This document shows positions 22,329 through 32,522 of a DNA stretch of 64,000 bases, piece by piece. The translations under genes and the position numbers were made by a program. Numbering within the stretch: position 1 is the stretch's first letter; every line of letters begins with the position of its first letter. The DNA lies in the NCBI RefSeq assembly GCF_018294505.1, contig NC_057813.1:321453955-321517954 (forward strand), written 5' to 3'. This DNA comes from Triticum aestivum. Its lineage: Eukaryota; Streptophyta; Magnoliopsida; Poales; Poaceae. The notes beneath the pieces are model-generated. The model saw nothing but the letters and a program-made list of their open reading frames with translations. It searched no databases and was not told the DNA's origin.

Positions 22329-24167
22329 CTTGCATGATAGGCATGCAGTAGCCATGGTTTTCAACTTGAATCTTTACTAAATGTTTGCTTGTTGTAAAGA
22401 TGGTTATCGTTGTTCCGGTGATGTTTAGATTTGCATGTTCACTTTTGTGCTAGGTTGTCTTGTACTCTGTTAGCATGTTCTACCTGCTAGTGTTGCATTT
22501 CATATATTTATGCTTATTAGAAGTACATGTTGATGTACTGGTGATGTTCATGCTAGTCAGTATACCATGCTCAGTGGATATGATTATTGTTGATATGGTG
22601 GATAGTTATGTGATACCCTCATGATTATGTTGATATCATGTTCATGCATTTTATCATGGCTCACCATATTTGCATTCAAGTTTAACCGGATTAAATTGAA
22701 CTTGAAGAACTGTTGGCTGAGTCATGGTGCCGCTGAATCGATGCTGACTAGTGCAACCACACTTACCGGTACGGGACGGTCCTAACTGGGTCTATTGTTG
22801 TGCCTCTCGCCGGTGCCTCCAACGAGGGAAGGTTATGGGCCCGCGCTACTCCAATCAGGCAGGCGGACATAAGCCTTGTGTGCCCGTTGTTGAGTTAGTT
22901 TTTGGATCCGGGTCCCAGAGTGGGACGGCCACGACTGTGGTCGTTGTGTCTTGAGGTAGACACGGGGCCACCTATGACATAGCCCAGTGGGGAGTGAGTC
23001 AGAGTGGCCAGGAGAGTGTCATGGCAGTAGATTGGTTTTGTCGGAACGCCGTTGGTCCACCGAATGGGAGTGCGAGGCCATGGGTTCATTAGTGTGGGTA
23101 CAGTGTACTAACCTCTGTAGAGTGTATATTAAATCTATCGATAGAAGCGCCCGCGGATAAGGGCCCAGGTCAAAAGTAGGTCACACCATGAGTCAACAGT
23201 AATAAGGATAATGTGCTTAATAACAATGAGATAAGTTGGTTGTGATCGCCGTAAGGATCACGGGCCATTTATTGATCGGGTTGTGATCGCCGTAAGGATC
23301 ACGGGCCATTTAGTGGTCGGGTTGTGATAGTCGTAAGGATCACGAGCCAAGAGTTGGTCGGGTTGTGATCGCCGTAAGGATCACGATGGTATCGAGGATA
23401 CCGAGTTGTTGTATATTCATGATGTTGTACGAGAATTGTGGGTAAAGGTCAAGCTCCTTATGGTCATTTACTGATTACTACGGTATTGTTCATACCAAGC
23501 TTGATTTGATCCTGAGATGATCGTGTGATGTCCGAGGTTGGTAAGTGATGCATGCGTTGCTTACGAGGTAACCCGAGCAGTATGAGTGGTGCATATAGTG
23601 TCATCATGTTGCATGCTAGTATCGTTGTATTAATATGTTCATGTTGTGTTAGCTGTATCATGTTCATGTTGATGCCATGTTGCTATGATGATCTCATGAT
23701 AATTCTTGTTTAACCTGTAATTTCCATGTTGTTGTCTGTCCTGAATGCTTCTGGTTATTGTGAGCTTGCAAGTACATTCAATGTACTGACCTGGCGTGTC
23801 ATGCCAGTTTGCAGGTCATGTCGGATTTGATTGCTTGCTTGTCGTGGTTTCCGTTCATGCGAGCTAGGAAAAGCGTTCCAGCCAGAGTCCCTGCGGAGTG
23901 GAGTTCACCACCGTCATCGTTGTTCCGCTGCTAGAGTTATTCCGCTGCTTCGAGTTGTTCTGCTGCTTGCATAGAGCAACTGAGGATGGCGTAGTGTCGC
24001 TGTGCCGATGTTATTCATTGTAATATCGGAGACCTTGTATTAATATTCGTGTAATAATAGAAGGCTGGTTTGTTCTATGCTAAGAAGTGTCGTATTCCTG
24101 AAGACTTCTCCTCGATCTCTGGTCTGGAATACGGGGCATTCCGGTTTCTCTGAACCGGGGTGCCACA
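22329..24167 (+). mobile_element. LTR fragment of an unassigned Gypsy-like family
   Basis: A non-coding sequence ending CCGGGGTGCCACA, which has the form of an LTR 3' end whose partner would start TGTGGCACCCC. No such start is seen, so the left part is missing. There is no PBS after 24167. It contains a four-copy hairpin repeat (23238-23390) and three copies of a short CCGCTGCT-type repeat near 23920-23970. The strand is uncertain. Confidence 0.45.
23238..23390. repeat. 41-bp tandem repeat with hairpins (about 4 copies)
   Basis: Each unit starts GGTTGTGATC and carries GTGATC-GCCGTAAG-GATCAC, a 6-bp stem with an 8-base loop. The third copy has GTGATA in the left arm. The fourth copy is partial. 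Confidence 0.85.
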
Positions 24168-24512
24168 GATTGCTAATGCAACAAGATTCCATTAATCTAT
24201 AAAAGCATCTTTCAAATTTTCTCCTTGTCTCTGCTTGAAGCATAAAACTTAAAAATCTACAGATAAAGGAGGAGTAGTAGTGCCAGACATAGTGATACGG
24301 TAGGTAAGCAAGATCACACACACATATAGATCTTACGAGAAAACGGCAAAAGAAAAAGATGGCAAATAAAACGATAACTTTTTGTGAAGTGGGGGAGATG
24401 CAAATGTGAGGCAAATGGCAAATAATGGAAATTGCAAGGAGATGAGATTTGTGATAAGGAACCTGATAGATGTTGATGATATCTCCCCGACAACGGCGGC
24501 AGAAATTCCTTT
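24168..24512 (-). mobile_element. Athila-like element, internal stub next to the 5' LTR
   Basis: Minus-strand leader adjoining the LTR at 24513. A degenerate Asp-type PBS can be read on minus (TGCCGCCGTTGTCGGGGA, rc of about 24484-24502). No coding sequence is visible. It is truncated on the left by the LTR fragment ending at 24167. Confidence 0.55.
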
Positions 24513-26051
24513 TGATGCGGCTTGAACTACATCGGTATTTCCCCAAAGAGGAAGGGATGATGCAACACAGCTACGCTAGGTATTTCCCTCAGAGATGAGA
24601 CCAAGGTTATCGAACCAGTAGGAGAACCACGCAACACTACGTAAACGGTACATACACACAAAGAACAAATACTTGCAACAATCCTTCCCGGGTAAAAAGA
24701 TAGATCGAATTGTAGTAGATTGGATAAATAGATCTCACGTGAACGCGAGATAAAATAGATAACAATAAATTGCAGCAAGGTATTTTTGGTTTTTGGATTA
24801 ATAGATCTGAAAATAAAAGCGAATGAAAATAGATCTCGAAGGAAAGTATGATAAAGACGAGAGCCAGGGGCCGTAGATTTCACTAGTGGCTTCTCTCGAG
24901 AAAAATATCATACGATGGGTAAACAAATTACTGTTGGGCAATTGATAGAACTTCAAATAATTTTGATCATTATATATGCATCACATCCAAGATTAGTAGA
25001 CCGACTCCTGCGTGCATCTACTACTATTACTCGACACATCGACCACTATCAAGCATGCATCTAGTGTATTAAGTTCATGGAGAAATGAAGCAATGCATTA
25101 AGAACGATGACATGATGTAGACAAGATCTATTCATGTAGGAATAGACCCCATCTTGTTATCCTTAATAGCAATGATACATACATGTCATTTCCCCTTCTA
25201 TCACTGGGATTGAGCACCATAAGATCGAACCCATCACAAAGCACCTCTTCCCATGGCAAGAAAAATTAATCTAGTCGGCCTAACTAAACCAAAGATTCGA
25301 AGAAGAAATACGAGGCTATAAGTAATCGCGCATATAAGAGATCAAAAGACTCAAATAACTTTCATGGGTAAAATAGACCTGATCATAAACTGAAAGTTCA
25401 TCGGATCCCAATAAACACACCGCAAATAGAGTTACATCAAATAGATCTCCATGAGACCATTGTATTGAGAATCAAAAGAGAGAGAGAGGAATCCATCTTG
25501 GTACTAACTACAGACCCGTAGGTCTACAATGAACTACTCACGCATCATTGGAGAGGCACCAATGAGGGTGATGAACCCCTTTGTGATGGTGTCTAGATTG
25601 TTCCTGTGGTTTCTGGAACTTGTGGTGGCTAGAATCGTGTTTCATCGACTCCCCTAGGGTTTTTGGAATATTGGGGTATTTATAGAGCAAAGAGGCAGTG
25701 CAGGAGGCGGCCGAGGTGGGCACAACCCACCAGGGCGCGCCTGGTCCCCTAGGCGCGCCCAGGTGGGTTGTGCTCCCCTCGGAGCCCCCCTCTGGTACTT
25801 CCTTGGCCCAACTTGTGTCTTCTAGTCCAAAAAAATCTCCAAAAGTTTCGTTGTGTTTGGAGTTCATTTGATATTGATTTTTTGCAAAGTAAAAAACAAG
25901 CAAAATACAACAATTGGTATTGGGCACTATGTCAATAGATTAGTCCCCAAAAATGATATAAAGTTGCTATAAAATAATTGTAAAACATCCAAGAATGAGA
26001 ATATAACAGCATGGAATAATAAAAAATTATAGATACATCGGAGACGTATCA
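24513..26051 (-). repeat. Athila-like 5' LTR (1539 bp), minus strand
   Basis: Runs from TGATGCGG to GACGTATCA, so on the minus strand it begins TGATACGTC, similar in form to Sabrina but otherwise distinct. A TATAAATA box lies on the minus strand at 25677-25684. The family name is not certain. It is inserted in, or joined to, a plus-strand Sabrina LTR at 26052. Confidence 0.7.
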
Positions 26052-26923
26052 TGTATCATATTGATTCACTTGATATATGTTTTGGCACTCAACTCGTGGA
26101 TTCCCAATGTGACATTGGGGTAATCTATGCATAGGGGTTGTTGCACATGTTCTTCCTTGTTTCTTTGGTAGAAATATTGGGGAACGCTTTGAGGTTCTTT
26201 GTGTTGGATTGAGTATTATGAATCTGAATTTTTTTGATGCATATCGTATAATCGTCTCATTGATACTCGTGGTGACATTAGAGTATCTAGGTTAGATTAG
26301 ATTTGGTTGATGTGTATCATTTAGTGTTATTTTAGTACGAACTCTAGGGATGTTTGTGATACTTATAGGGATAGCTCAAAAGATCGATCGGAAAGAATAA
26401 CTTTGAGGTGGATTCGTACCCTAAAAACAATTTCTTCTTATGTTCCCCGCTAGATAAGTACTTTAGAGTGATTCCTCCTTCCACGTTGAGGGATGGTTAT
26501 ATGATCCAATTATATTAGCATTGTTGAGAGATTGCGCTCGTGAAAGTATGAACCCTAGGCCTTGTTTTTAAGCATTTTGCAATACCGTTTGTGCTCACTT
26601 TTGTTACTTTCTACCTTGCTGTTTTTTATTGTTACTATTACAAAAATCAATATCTACTATCATTACAACACTTGTATCACCATCTCTTCGATGAATTAGT
26701 GCACCTATACAATTTACCATTGTATTTGGTGTGTTGGGGACACAAGAGACTCTTTGTTATTTGGTTGCAGGGTTGTTTGAGAGAGACCATCTTCATCCTA
26801 CGCCTCCCACCGATTGATAAATCTTAGGTCATCCACTCGAGGGAAATTTGCTACTGTCCAACAAAACTCTGCACTTGGAGGCCCAACACGAGTCTACAAG
26901 AACAAGTTGTGTAGTAGACATCA
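26052..26923 (+). repeat. Sabrina-like LTR fragment, plus strand
   Basis: Reverse complement of the sequence type at 21477-22328, ending GTAGTAGACATCA. The following bases are not a Sabrina leader, so it looks like the 3' end of a solo or 3' LTR. The 5' part is lost at the junction with the neighbouring LTR. Confidence 0.8.
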
Positions 26924-28193
26924 CCGGACGGGGAGAACTTGCAGATGCCGGTGCTAGGGCGTCTAGTCATGGTGGGCCCCAAAACGTCAAAAGTTGAAGC
27001 CTGGAGTCTCTCCATCCCTAGTCGCGGGAAGGCCCGGGTGACTTTTTGGCCTTGTTGTCACATGTGCATCAAAGCGAGGTATTGGGGCCAACTTCTAAGA
27101 GTGCTCTTGCTAATCTTGTTGCTTCGCTGGAGGTCGTCATCATCGTAAGCCGAGGTATTTGGTGTATACCTAGGAGCCCCCGAGCCTTTGGGAAAGTATG
27201 CTTGTATAATATGCATGAGGCTCTAAATCTGTATTGGTAGGATGTGCTGGCCCGAATGATAGAGCTGGATCGTCAGGCTTATGACCTAGAACAATAGGTC
27301 ATGCTAGAGGGAGGGCGAAATGCTTGTCTGCAGAGGTCGCTTGTGGACGCCTGCTGTGAGTTGTTCAGTTTAGAGCCAGTTGTTTCTGAAGTGTTTCTAT
27401 ATTCTGACATCTCCATTGTGCTCCTTGTTATCAGCCTTTGAGAAGCTTCAGCGAGTGCAGGCCCAGGTGGATGCAGATCGCAGGGCGACGATGCATGCAC
27501 ATATGTGACTAGCGGAAAGGGCGTCAAAGCCCTTTCTTGTCAGAACCTGCTTGAGTTAGACAAAGGCCTATTGGCTGACAACCAGGATATCACCGAGGGC
27601 CTCCATTCCCAACTAAAGGAGAGTCAGGAGGTGGAAGCCTACCTGCGGAGGCAGCTAGAGGTTGCTAACGGTCATGTTGCGGACGCCCAGACCCGTTGAG
27701 GAATGCAAAGGGCGTGAGACCTCGCTAGCAGAGGCTGGGACGCATGCTACGGTGACCTCGGTGGCGGCTTTCCTGCCAGCATCGGTTGGAGGTCGCTGTG
27801 GGTAATGTGTGTCATTCCTGCAACTGTGTTGCCTGACCTGATCTATCTTCCAGGCTCCTTGCGTCTTGACGCGGTGACACTGGCTTTGGATGGGATGTCC
27901 GGGGCTCTGGCATGAGCCGCCGAAGCTTTGTGGTCGATAGAGGACGGGGCCAATGGGCTGGCACAACACATTGCACGTATGACGGACGCGGCCTAGAGCT
28001 TGATGGAGCTTCAGGAGACCGCAGCAACAAGGGCGCTCAATATGTGCTAGCGCGGCTTCCTTCATGCCGTCCTGAGTGGCTCGTGTGGGACTTGGTGACC
28101 ACCGAGCCGCAGACCAAGCCGGCATGGAGTTTTTAGGCGAACGTAGAATCAGCCGCGGCTTTCGCTGCTAAATGTAGTTATCGAGAGGCCTGA
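26924..28193 (+). pseudogene. Eroded multi-exon ORF, coiled-coil type, retroelement passenger
   Basis: Short coding-like stretches are separated by introns with GT...AG borders: 27145-27240 (GTAAGC...GGTAG), 27356-27434 (GTGAGT...ATCAG) and 27798-27853 (GTGGGT...TCCAG). Exons read as coiled-coil protein, for example FEKLQRVQAQVDADRRAT and LESQLKE-like heptads, with stops and frame changes between. The style resembles the C-terminal part of the putative gypsy-type transposon protein (PF04195 type) seen at 50380-51620, but this is inference. Both ends are cut: by a Sabrina LTR on the left and by the LTR at 28194 on the right. Confidence 0.4.
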
Positions 28194-28616
28194 TGTTGTC
28201 GGTGTACAATAGTATGGGCTCTTCTGTAACCCTTGCTTGTGCACGGGCAGTTCTAGACACGCCTGTGGCCGGGCCCAGCAGGACAGCAGAAGACAAAACA
28301 CAAGACTACCAAGACTGCAATCAAGTCAAAGAACAAGGAGCAGGGGACGGACTGGGCCTCCCATGACAACATCCTTGCCGAGGATAGCCTATGTGGCCCC
28401 GGCAAGAGCCTTGCGGTGGAAACCTACGAAGCACCAGCAAGGCCATCACCCTTGAGGACTGAGAGCTTTGACACCATCAACAACATCAAGGCTAAGGCTC
28501 ACAGGGCGCATGCAAGATAGCATGCAGATCTTCATGAAGATTGATAGCCTGCGGGTCCACATGGGACCAGAAGACGAAGACCCCGACAAGACCCTTGCCG
28601 AGGACGACCACGAGGC
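28194..28616 (+). repeat. 5' LTR of plus-strand Tat-like element, first part
   Basis: Begins TGTTGTCGG; the LTR resumes at 45685 and ends CCCCAACA at 46331 (terminal inverted repeat TGTTG/CAACA). Total length is about 1070 bp. It is split by the minus-strand Tat element inserted at 28617. Confidence 0.8.
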
Positions 28617-29535
28617 TGTCGGATATCGGGTTCCGGCAAAACCCTTAAGGTTCGAACTCTGGGGTGCGCACAAAGATCTTCTCCCTACCGATCCACGCCC
28701 CAAAACCTCGCCGCGAATCTAAGCTAGCACGATGAACAACACAAGAGACACAAGATTTATACAGGTTCGGGCCACCGTTGTGGTGTAATACCCTACTCCT
28801 GTGTGTGGTGGGGTGGATTGCCTCTTGGGATGATGATGAACAGTACAAAGGAAGAACAGCCTCGCGAGAGGTGTTCTTGTGGTGGCGCGCTTGGAGAGGA
28901 ATTGCTCCGTCTCTGTTGGCTCTAGGTGAGAACTCGATGATGCCCCTCTCTACTGTGGTGGCTAGCCCTATTTATAGAGGCCCCTGTCCTCTTCCCAAAT
29001 ATTGAGCGGGAAGGAAGCCAACAACGGCCATTTTGAAGGGGGACAACTAGTACAAGCTATCCTGACTAAAGGTGGTCTTCGACTGCCAAAGGCACTGGTG
29101 ATGACACCATCTTGGGCTCCACGATGACCTCCGTCCTGCCGTCCTGCTGGTCTTGGTCTCGTTGCACCGATATGGAAACCTTTGCTTGATGCCTCGGTAC
29201 TCCGCGCCTGCGCTTGCCCCCTTTGAACCAAAGAGGAAACAAGGACATTGCGCAGGCTGGCGCCCACCTGGCGCCCGCCTGGTCTTGATCGTCATGGCTT
29301 GCGTCACGAGCACCTCGCGAGGTACCCCTTGCCTTGATCTCTCCGCCTCCTCGCGAGCCTGCCTAGTGAGGCCGTCCTTGAGGAGGCCTTGTGCCGTCCA
29401 CCACATGAGGCTTGGCCCCTCGCGAGGGTCTTGAACTTGGGTTGATGAAGATGGGCCGTACTGGGCCACTGCTTGAGCCACGCTGCAGGCCGCAGGCAGG
29501 CAAGTCTGGGGACCCCCGTTCCCAGGACGCCGACA
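28617..29535 (-). repeat. 3' LTR of the minus-strand Tat element
   Basis: Text TGTCGGATATCGG...ACGCCGACA; on the minus strand it begins TGTCGGCGTCC. It matches 44772-45679. A minus-strand TATA box CTATAAATAG lies at 28968-28977. Confidence 0.92.
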
Positions 29536-29550
29536 GTAGCCCCCAGGCCC
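29536..29550 (-). promoter_or_regulatory. Polypurine tract of the Tat element
   Basis: On the minus strand GGGCCTGGGGGCTAC abuts the 3' LTR. A similar GGGGCTAT tract abuts the other Tat-like LTR at 50007. Confidence 0.65.
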
Positions 29551-29778
29551 AAGGCGCGCTCGGACTTGGCTTAGCAGCGAAGCCAAAGGGAAAGTGCGGA
29601 GCGCCGCGGGCCCCAACAGCCTGCGGCCTTGGTCACCGCGTGGTGGTTGATTGGACGCCTGCGTCTCCGCTTCCCCATGCTGCCTCGGCAACTACCTGAT
29701 TTGAAGAGTCCCTACTGCATGTAAAAAGAGTCATCATTACCTGCGATCATGGAGGCTGACGGTTGGCCTCCACTGGGA

Positions 29779-29785
29779 TATAAAT
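29779..29785 (+). promoter_or_regulatory. TATA box of the antisense B3-like ORF
   Basis: TATAAAT in GGGATATAAATGGGG, 93 bp upstream of the ATG at 29872, followed by a pyrimidine-rich stretch (CCATCTCTTCCTGCTCC) suited to a leader. It points to a separate antisense transcription unit. Confidence 0.55.
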
Positions 29786-29871
29786 GGGGAGTGGGGAAAG
29801 CGCCCATTGTCCATCTCTTCCTGCTCCACCTGCTTCTTCTCCTTCCTCGCTCTGATTGCTTGCAGCGTCCC

Positions 29872-30678
29872 ATGGCTCCCGTGAAGAGGTTCTCGACTGC
29901 GGAGAAGGGGAAGGCTCGCCGGGATGGACCTGGCTCTCCTCCGCCCAAGCGCGGTCGCGGCCTCCCCCGCAAGCGTCCCGCGACCCCCGTCGTGGCTCCT
30001 CGTGGCCGCGGCGGTGGCCCTTCGTGTGGTGGTGGCCGCCCGTATCAAGGCAACCCAGTCGATGAAGGAAGGCGTGTCATGGCTGCACGACCTCCCCGAC
30101 CGCGCTTCCATTCGGCAGAGGTGCTGCCAGAGTTTGTTGTGTGGTCGGACAACCCGGCCGGCAACTAGCTCCAGCTTCCTCGCTTCTTCGCCGGTGAACT
30201 GCCGGCCGCTGGCCCTGGCGGGCTCTGGCTAGAGGGAGATGGCTATTGCAGCAGGGACTCCTGGGTTGCGATGGTGATCTCCATCGCCGGGAACGTGGCC
30301 CTGGCCCGGGGCTGGCAGACGTTTGCCCGCGCACGTGGCCTGGGCCGGCGGTGCACCCTCCACTTCAAGTTCGATGGCAACGCGACCCTCTATGTGAGGG
30401 TGTTCGGAGAAGATGGCCGCTGTTTTGGGTGGTGCCCTGAAGACGATGACAACGACGAGGTGCTTGGCCTTGGCGACGGTCGTGACAAGGGCGAAGGCGT
30501 ACCCGCTCCTGGCGGCGTCCGCAGCTCGCCGAGCTTCAGCAGCTCCTCCTCTTCCTCCAGTGATAACTCTTCCAGTGGTGGCCACGATCAGCCACCACAT
30601 CGCCGCGCCTGCTTCGAGGACGGTAGCGGGTCGTCCCGTCGTCGTGCCCCGGTGAAGCGCAAGGCGGAGTCCGATTGA
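29872..30678 (+). pseudogene. Antisense ORF with B3-like DNA-binding domain (one stop)
   Basis: A 268-codon plus-strand frame, antisense to the surrounding Tat element and placed between integrase and 3' LTR. The N-terminus is basic with nuclear-localisation-like runs (KKGKARR-like, PKRGRGLPRKRP). Residues ~85-186 resemble a plant B3 domain: EFVVWSD, then LQLPRFFAGEL, the core GWQTFARARGL, and a closing LHFKFDGNATLYVRVF. An acidic stretch, a Ser-rich run and PVKRKAESD follow. A TAG at 30166-30168 (codon 99) interrupts the B3 domain just before LQLP; otherwise the frame is open. ATG 29872 has a good context (CCCATGG) and a TATA box upstream. Tat elements are known to carry antisense ORFs; the B3 call here is by pattern only. 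Confidence 0.65.
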
Positions 30679-31161
30679 GCTCGGGAGGACGATGCAGATC
30701 CCTCCTCGTGAGCTGTCGCAAGGTGTGCGCCATTTTATTTAGTTTTTCTCGTTTCCCTACATCGAGAGAGAGAAGTATGGAGCCCCGTAGGGGCGTGCAA
30801 CAGACTATGATCCCCAATTATCATGCTACATTTATCGTCCCTGTGCTGTGTTATGGTGTTGTGGTTGTGTGCCTGCGCGTAGGAACAACTTAGCTCGGGA
30901 TGTTTGCACTAGTTTTCGCCTCGCGAGGTACCCGCTCGAGGCCTCACCGGGCGTCTTAAGATCTGCAAAGATCAGTTGGGAGGATGGTTTCCAAACCTTG
31001 GTCGCGAGTGTTGCAGGCTTAGACACGATGCTTTGTGTCGCGATGCCCGACGGGCATGGACTGGGAGGGGTGCTCCCGCTGTGCACTTGAACGAGGAAGC
31101 CTCGCGAAAACTAGGCAATAAAGGACTCACGAGGGCGCCCGCGCAGCCCCCTCGCGAGGCT

Positions 31162-31201
<40 letters not shown>

Positions 31202-31465
31202 AGACAAAATCCAGAAATAGAGAATAGGGGCAGAAGGCGGAAAACAACACTAGAAGCAACTTCAATAAAGGTTCAAACAAGGGAGAACAAGCCAACTGCG
31301 GAAAGCAAATGAAAAGCCGCGTCCAACACCTTCTCACCACAGTGGAGCTAAGTGCTGCCACTGGGCGTGGGCGGGAACCCCCAAGGCCCAAGGGCGGCAC
31401 TCCGGAGACTCCGGGGCGTGTACAGCCCCAACTGATTATTACGTGAGAGTGTCACGGGCGGCGAG
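30679..31465. other. Non-coding region between antisense ORF and integrase
   Basis: No supported gene. It holds several CTCGCGAG-type palindromic pieces and a GA microsatellite (31164-31199). Confidence 0.5.
31164..31199. repeat. (GA)n microsatellite
   Basis: About 18 uninterrupted GA units. Confidence 0.95.
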
Positions 31466-31630
31466 CTTCACAGGCACCGGGCCTTCTTCACAGGCACCAG
31501 GCCTTTCTTGGGGCGGCGAGCTTCACAGGCACCGGGCCTTCTTCACAGGCATTAGGCCTTTCTTCATAGGCACTGGGCCTTTCTTCACAAGCACTGGGCC
31601 TTTATTCACAGGCACTGGGCCTTTCTTCAA
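31466..31630. repeat. About 21-bp minisatellite after the integrase
   Basis: About eight copies of a unit close to CACAGGCACTGGGCCTTTCTT, some interrupted (GGGGCGGCGAGC is repeated within). It lies directly downstream of the integrase end on the minus strand. Confidence 0.85.
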
Positions 31631-32522
31631 GGGTAGAACTTCCGGAGGTGCTGAATGTTCCAAGCGTTTGGGATGGGCACCCCCTCCTGAGTCTCCAGGC
31701 GCGCGGCGCCAGGCCTGGAAACATGAACAACCTTGAACGGGCCCTCCCACATGGGCGAGAGCTTGTGCATCGCTTCCCTGGAGAGCGCCCGCCTGAGCAC
31801 GAGGTCACCTACCTCAAGAGTCCTGGGGCGGATGTTGCAGCAATGATACCGCCGTAGCGCCTGCTGGTATCTTGCCGCTCGTAGTGCGGCTTCTCGACGG
31901 TGCTCCTCCCCGAGCACGAGGTCCACCCCCCGCATAGCGTCCTGTTGTGCTTCATCAAACGCAAGGACCCGTGCGGATCGATGCCTGACCTCGTGAGGGA
32001 GGACCGCCTCTGCTCCGTAGACGAGGAAGAACGGGGTCTCGCCAGTCGACTTGGTGGCGGTAGTGCGGATGTACCATGACACAGACTGGAGCTCGTCGTA
32101 CCAGCCCCTGCCACATGCCTCCAACTTCTTCTTGAAGGTCCTAGTTTTGAGGCCTTTCAGGACCTCTGCGTTGGCGCGTTCGGCCTGGCAGTTACTCCGG
32201 GGGTGTGGCACCGAAGCATAGCATATCTGCGTTTCAAGGTTAGCACAATATGTTTTGAAGAGATTGTCGGTGATCTGCGATTCGTTGTTGGTGATGATGC
32301 GATTAGGGACCCCGAATCGGCTCACGAGGCCCTTGATGGACTTGACTACAGAGCCAGCTGGGATGGTGCGGACGGCTTCCACCTTCGCCCACTTGGTGAA
32401 CTTGTCGATGGCGACGTAGAGGTAGCGGTAGCCCCAGGCGCTCGAGGAAACGGGCCCAGGATATCTAGGCCCCAGACCGCGAACGGCCACGAGAGTGGGA
32501 TGGTCTGCAAGCCCTGAGCTCG
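31627..32522 (-). pseudogene. Tat integrase core and C-terminus, broken
   Basis: The minus-strand frame shows YLYVAIDKFTKWAKVEA, the region ICYASVPHPRSNCQAERANAEVLKGL with the catalytic Glu, and a C-terminal part ending NIQHLRKFYP. The first catalytic Asp (GLDILGP) lies in another frame, so a frameshift occurs near 32435. The second catalytic Asp is changed to Asn (ITNNESQ). A stop (QIH*) at about 32523 separates it from the upstream zinc finger. It cannot be an active integrase. Confidence 0.85.

Noticed and set aside
23238..23390. CRISPR-like regular repeats
   Set aside because: Units are contiguous tandem repeats without unique spacers, and this is plant DNA.
28968..28977. TATTTATAG on the plus strand as a host promoter
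   Set aside because: It is the minus-strand TATA box of the Tat LTR (CTATAAATAG) and is present in both LTRs.
29047..29691. 214-codon minus-strand frame in and next to the Tat 3' LTR
   Set aside because: It crosses the LTR border, is not preserved in the other LTR and has no recognisable domain.
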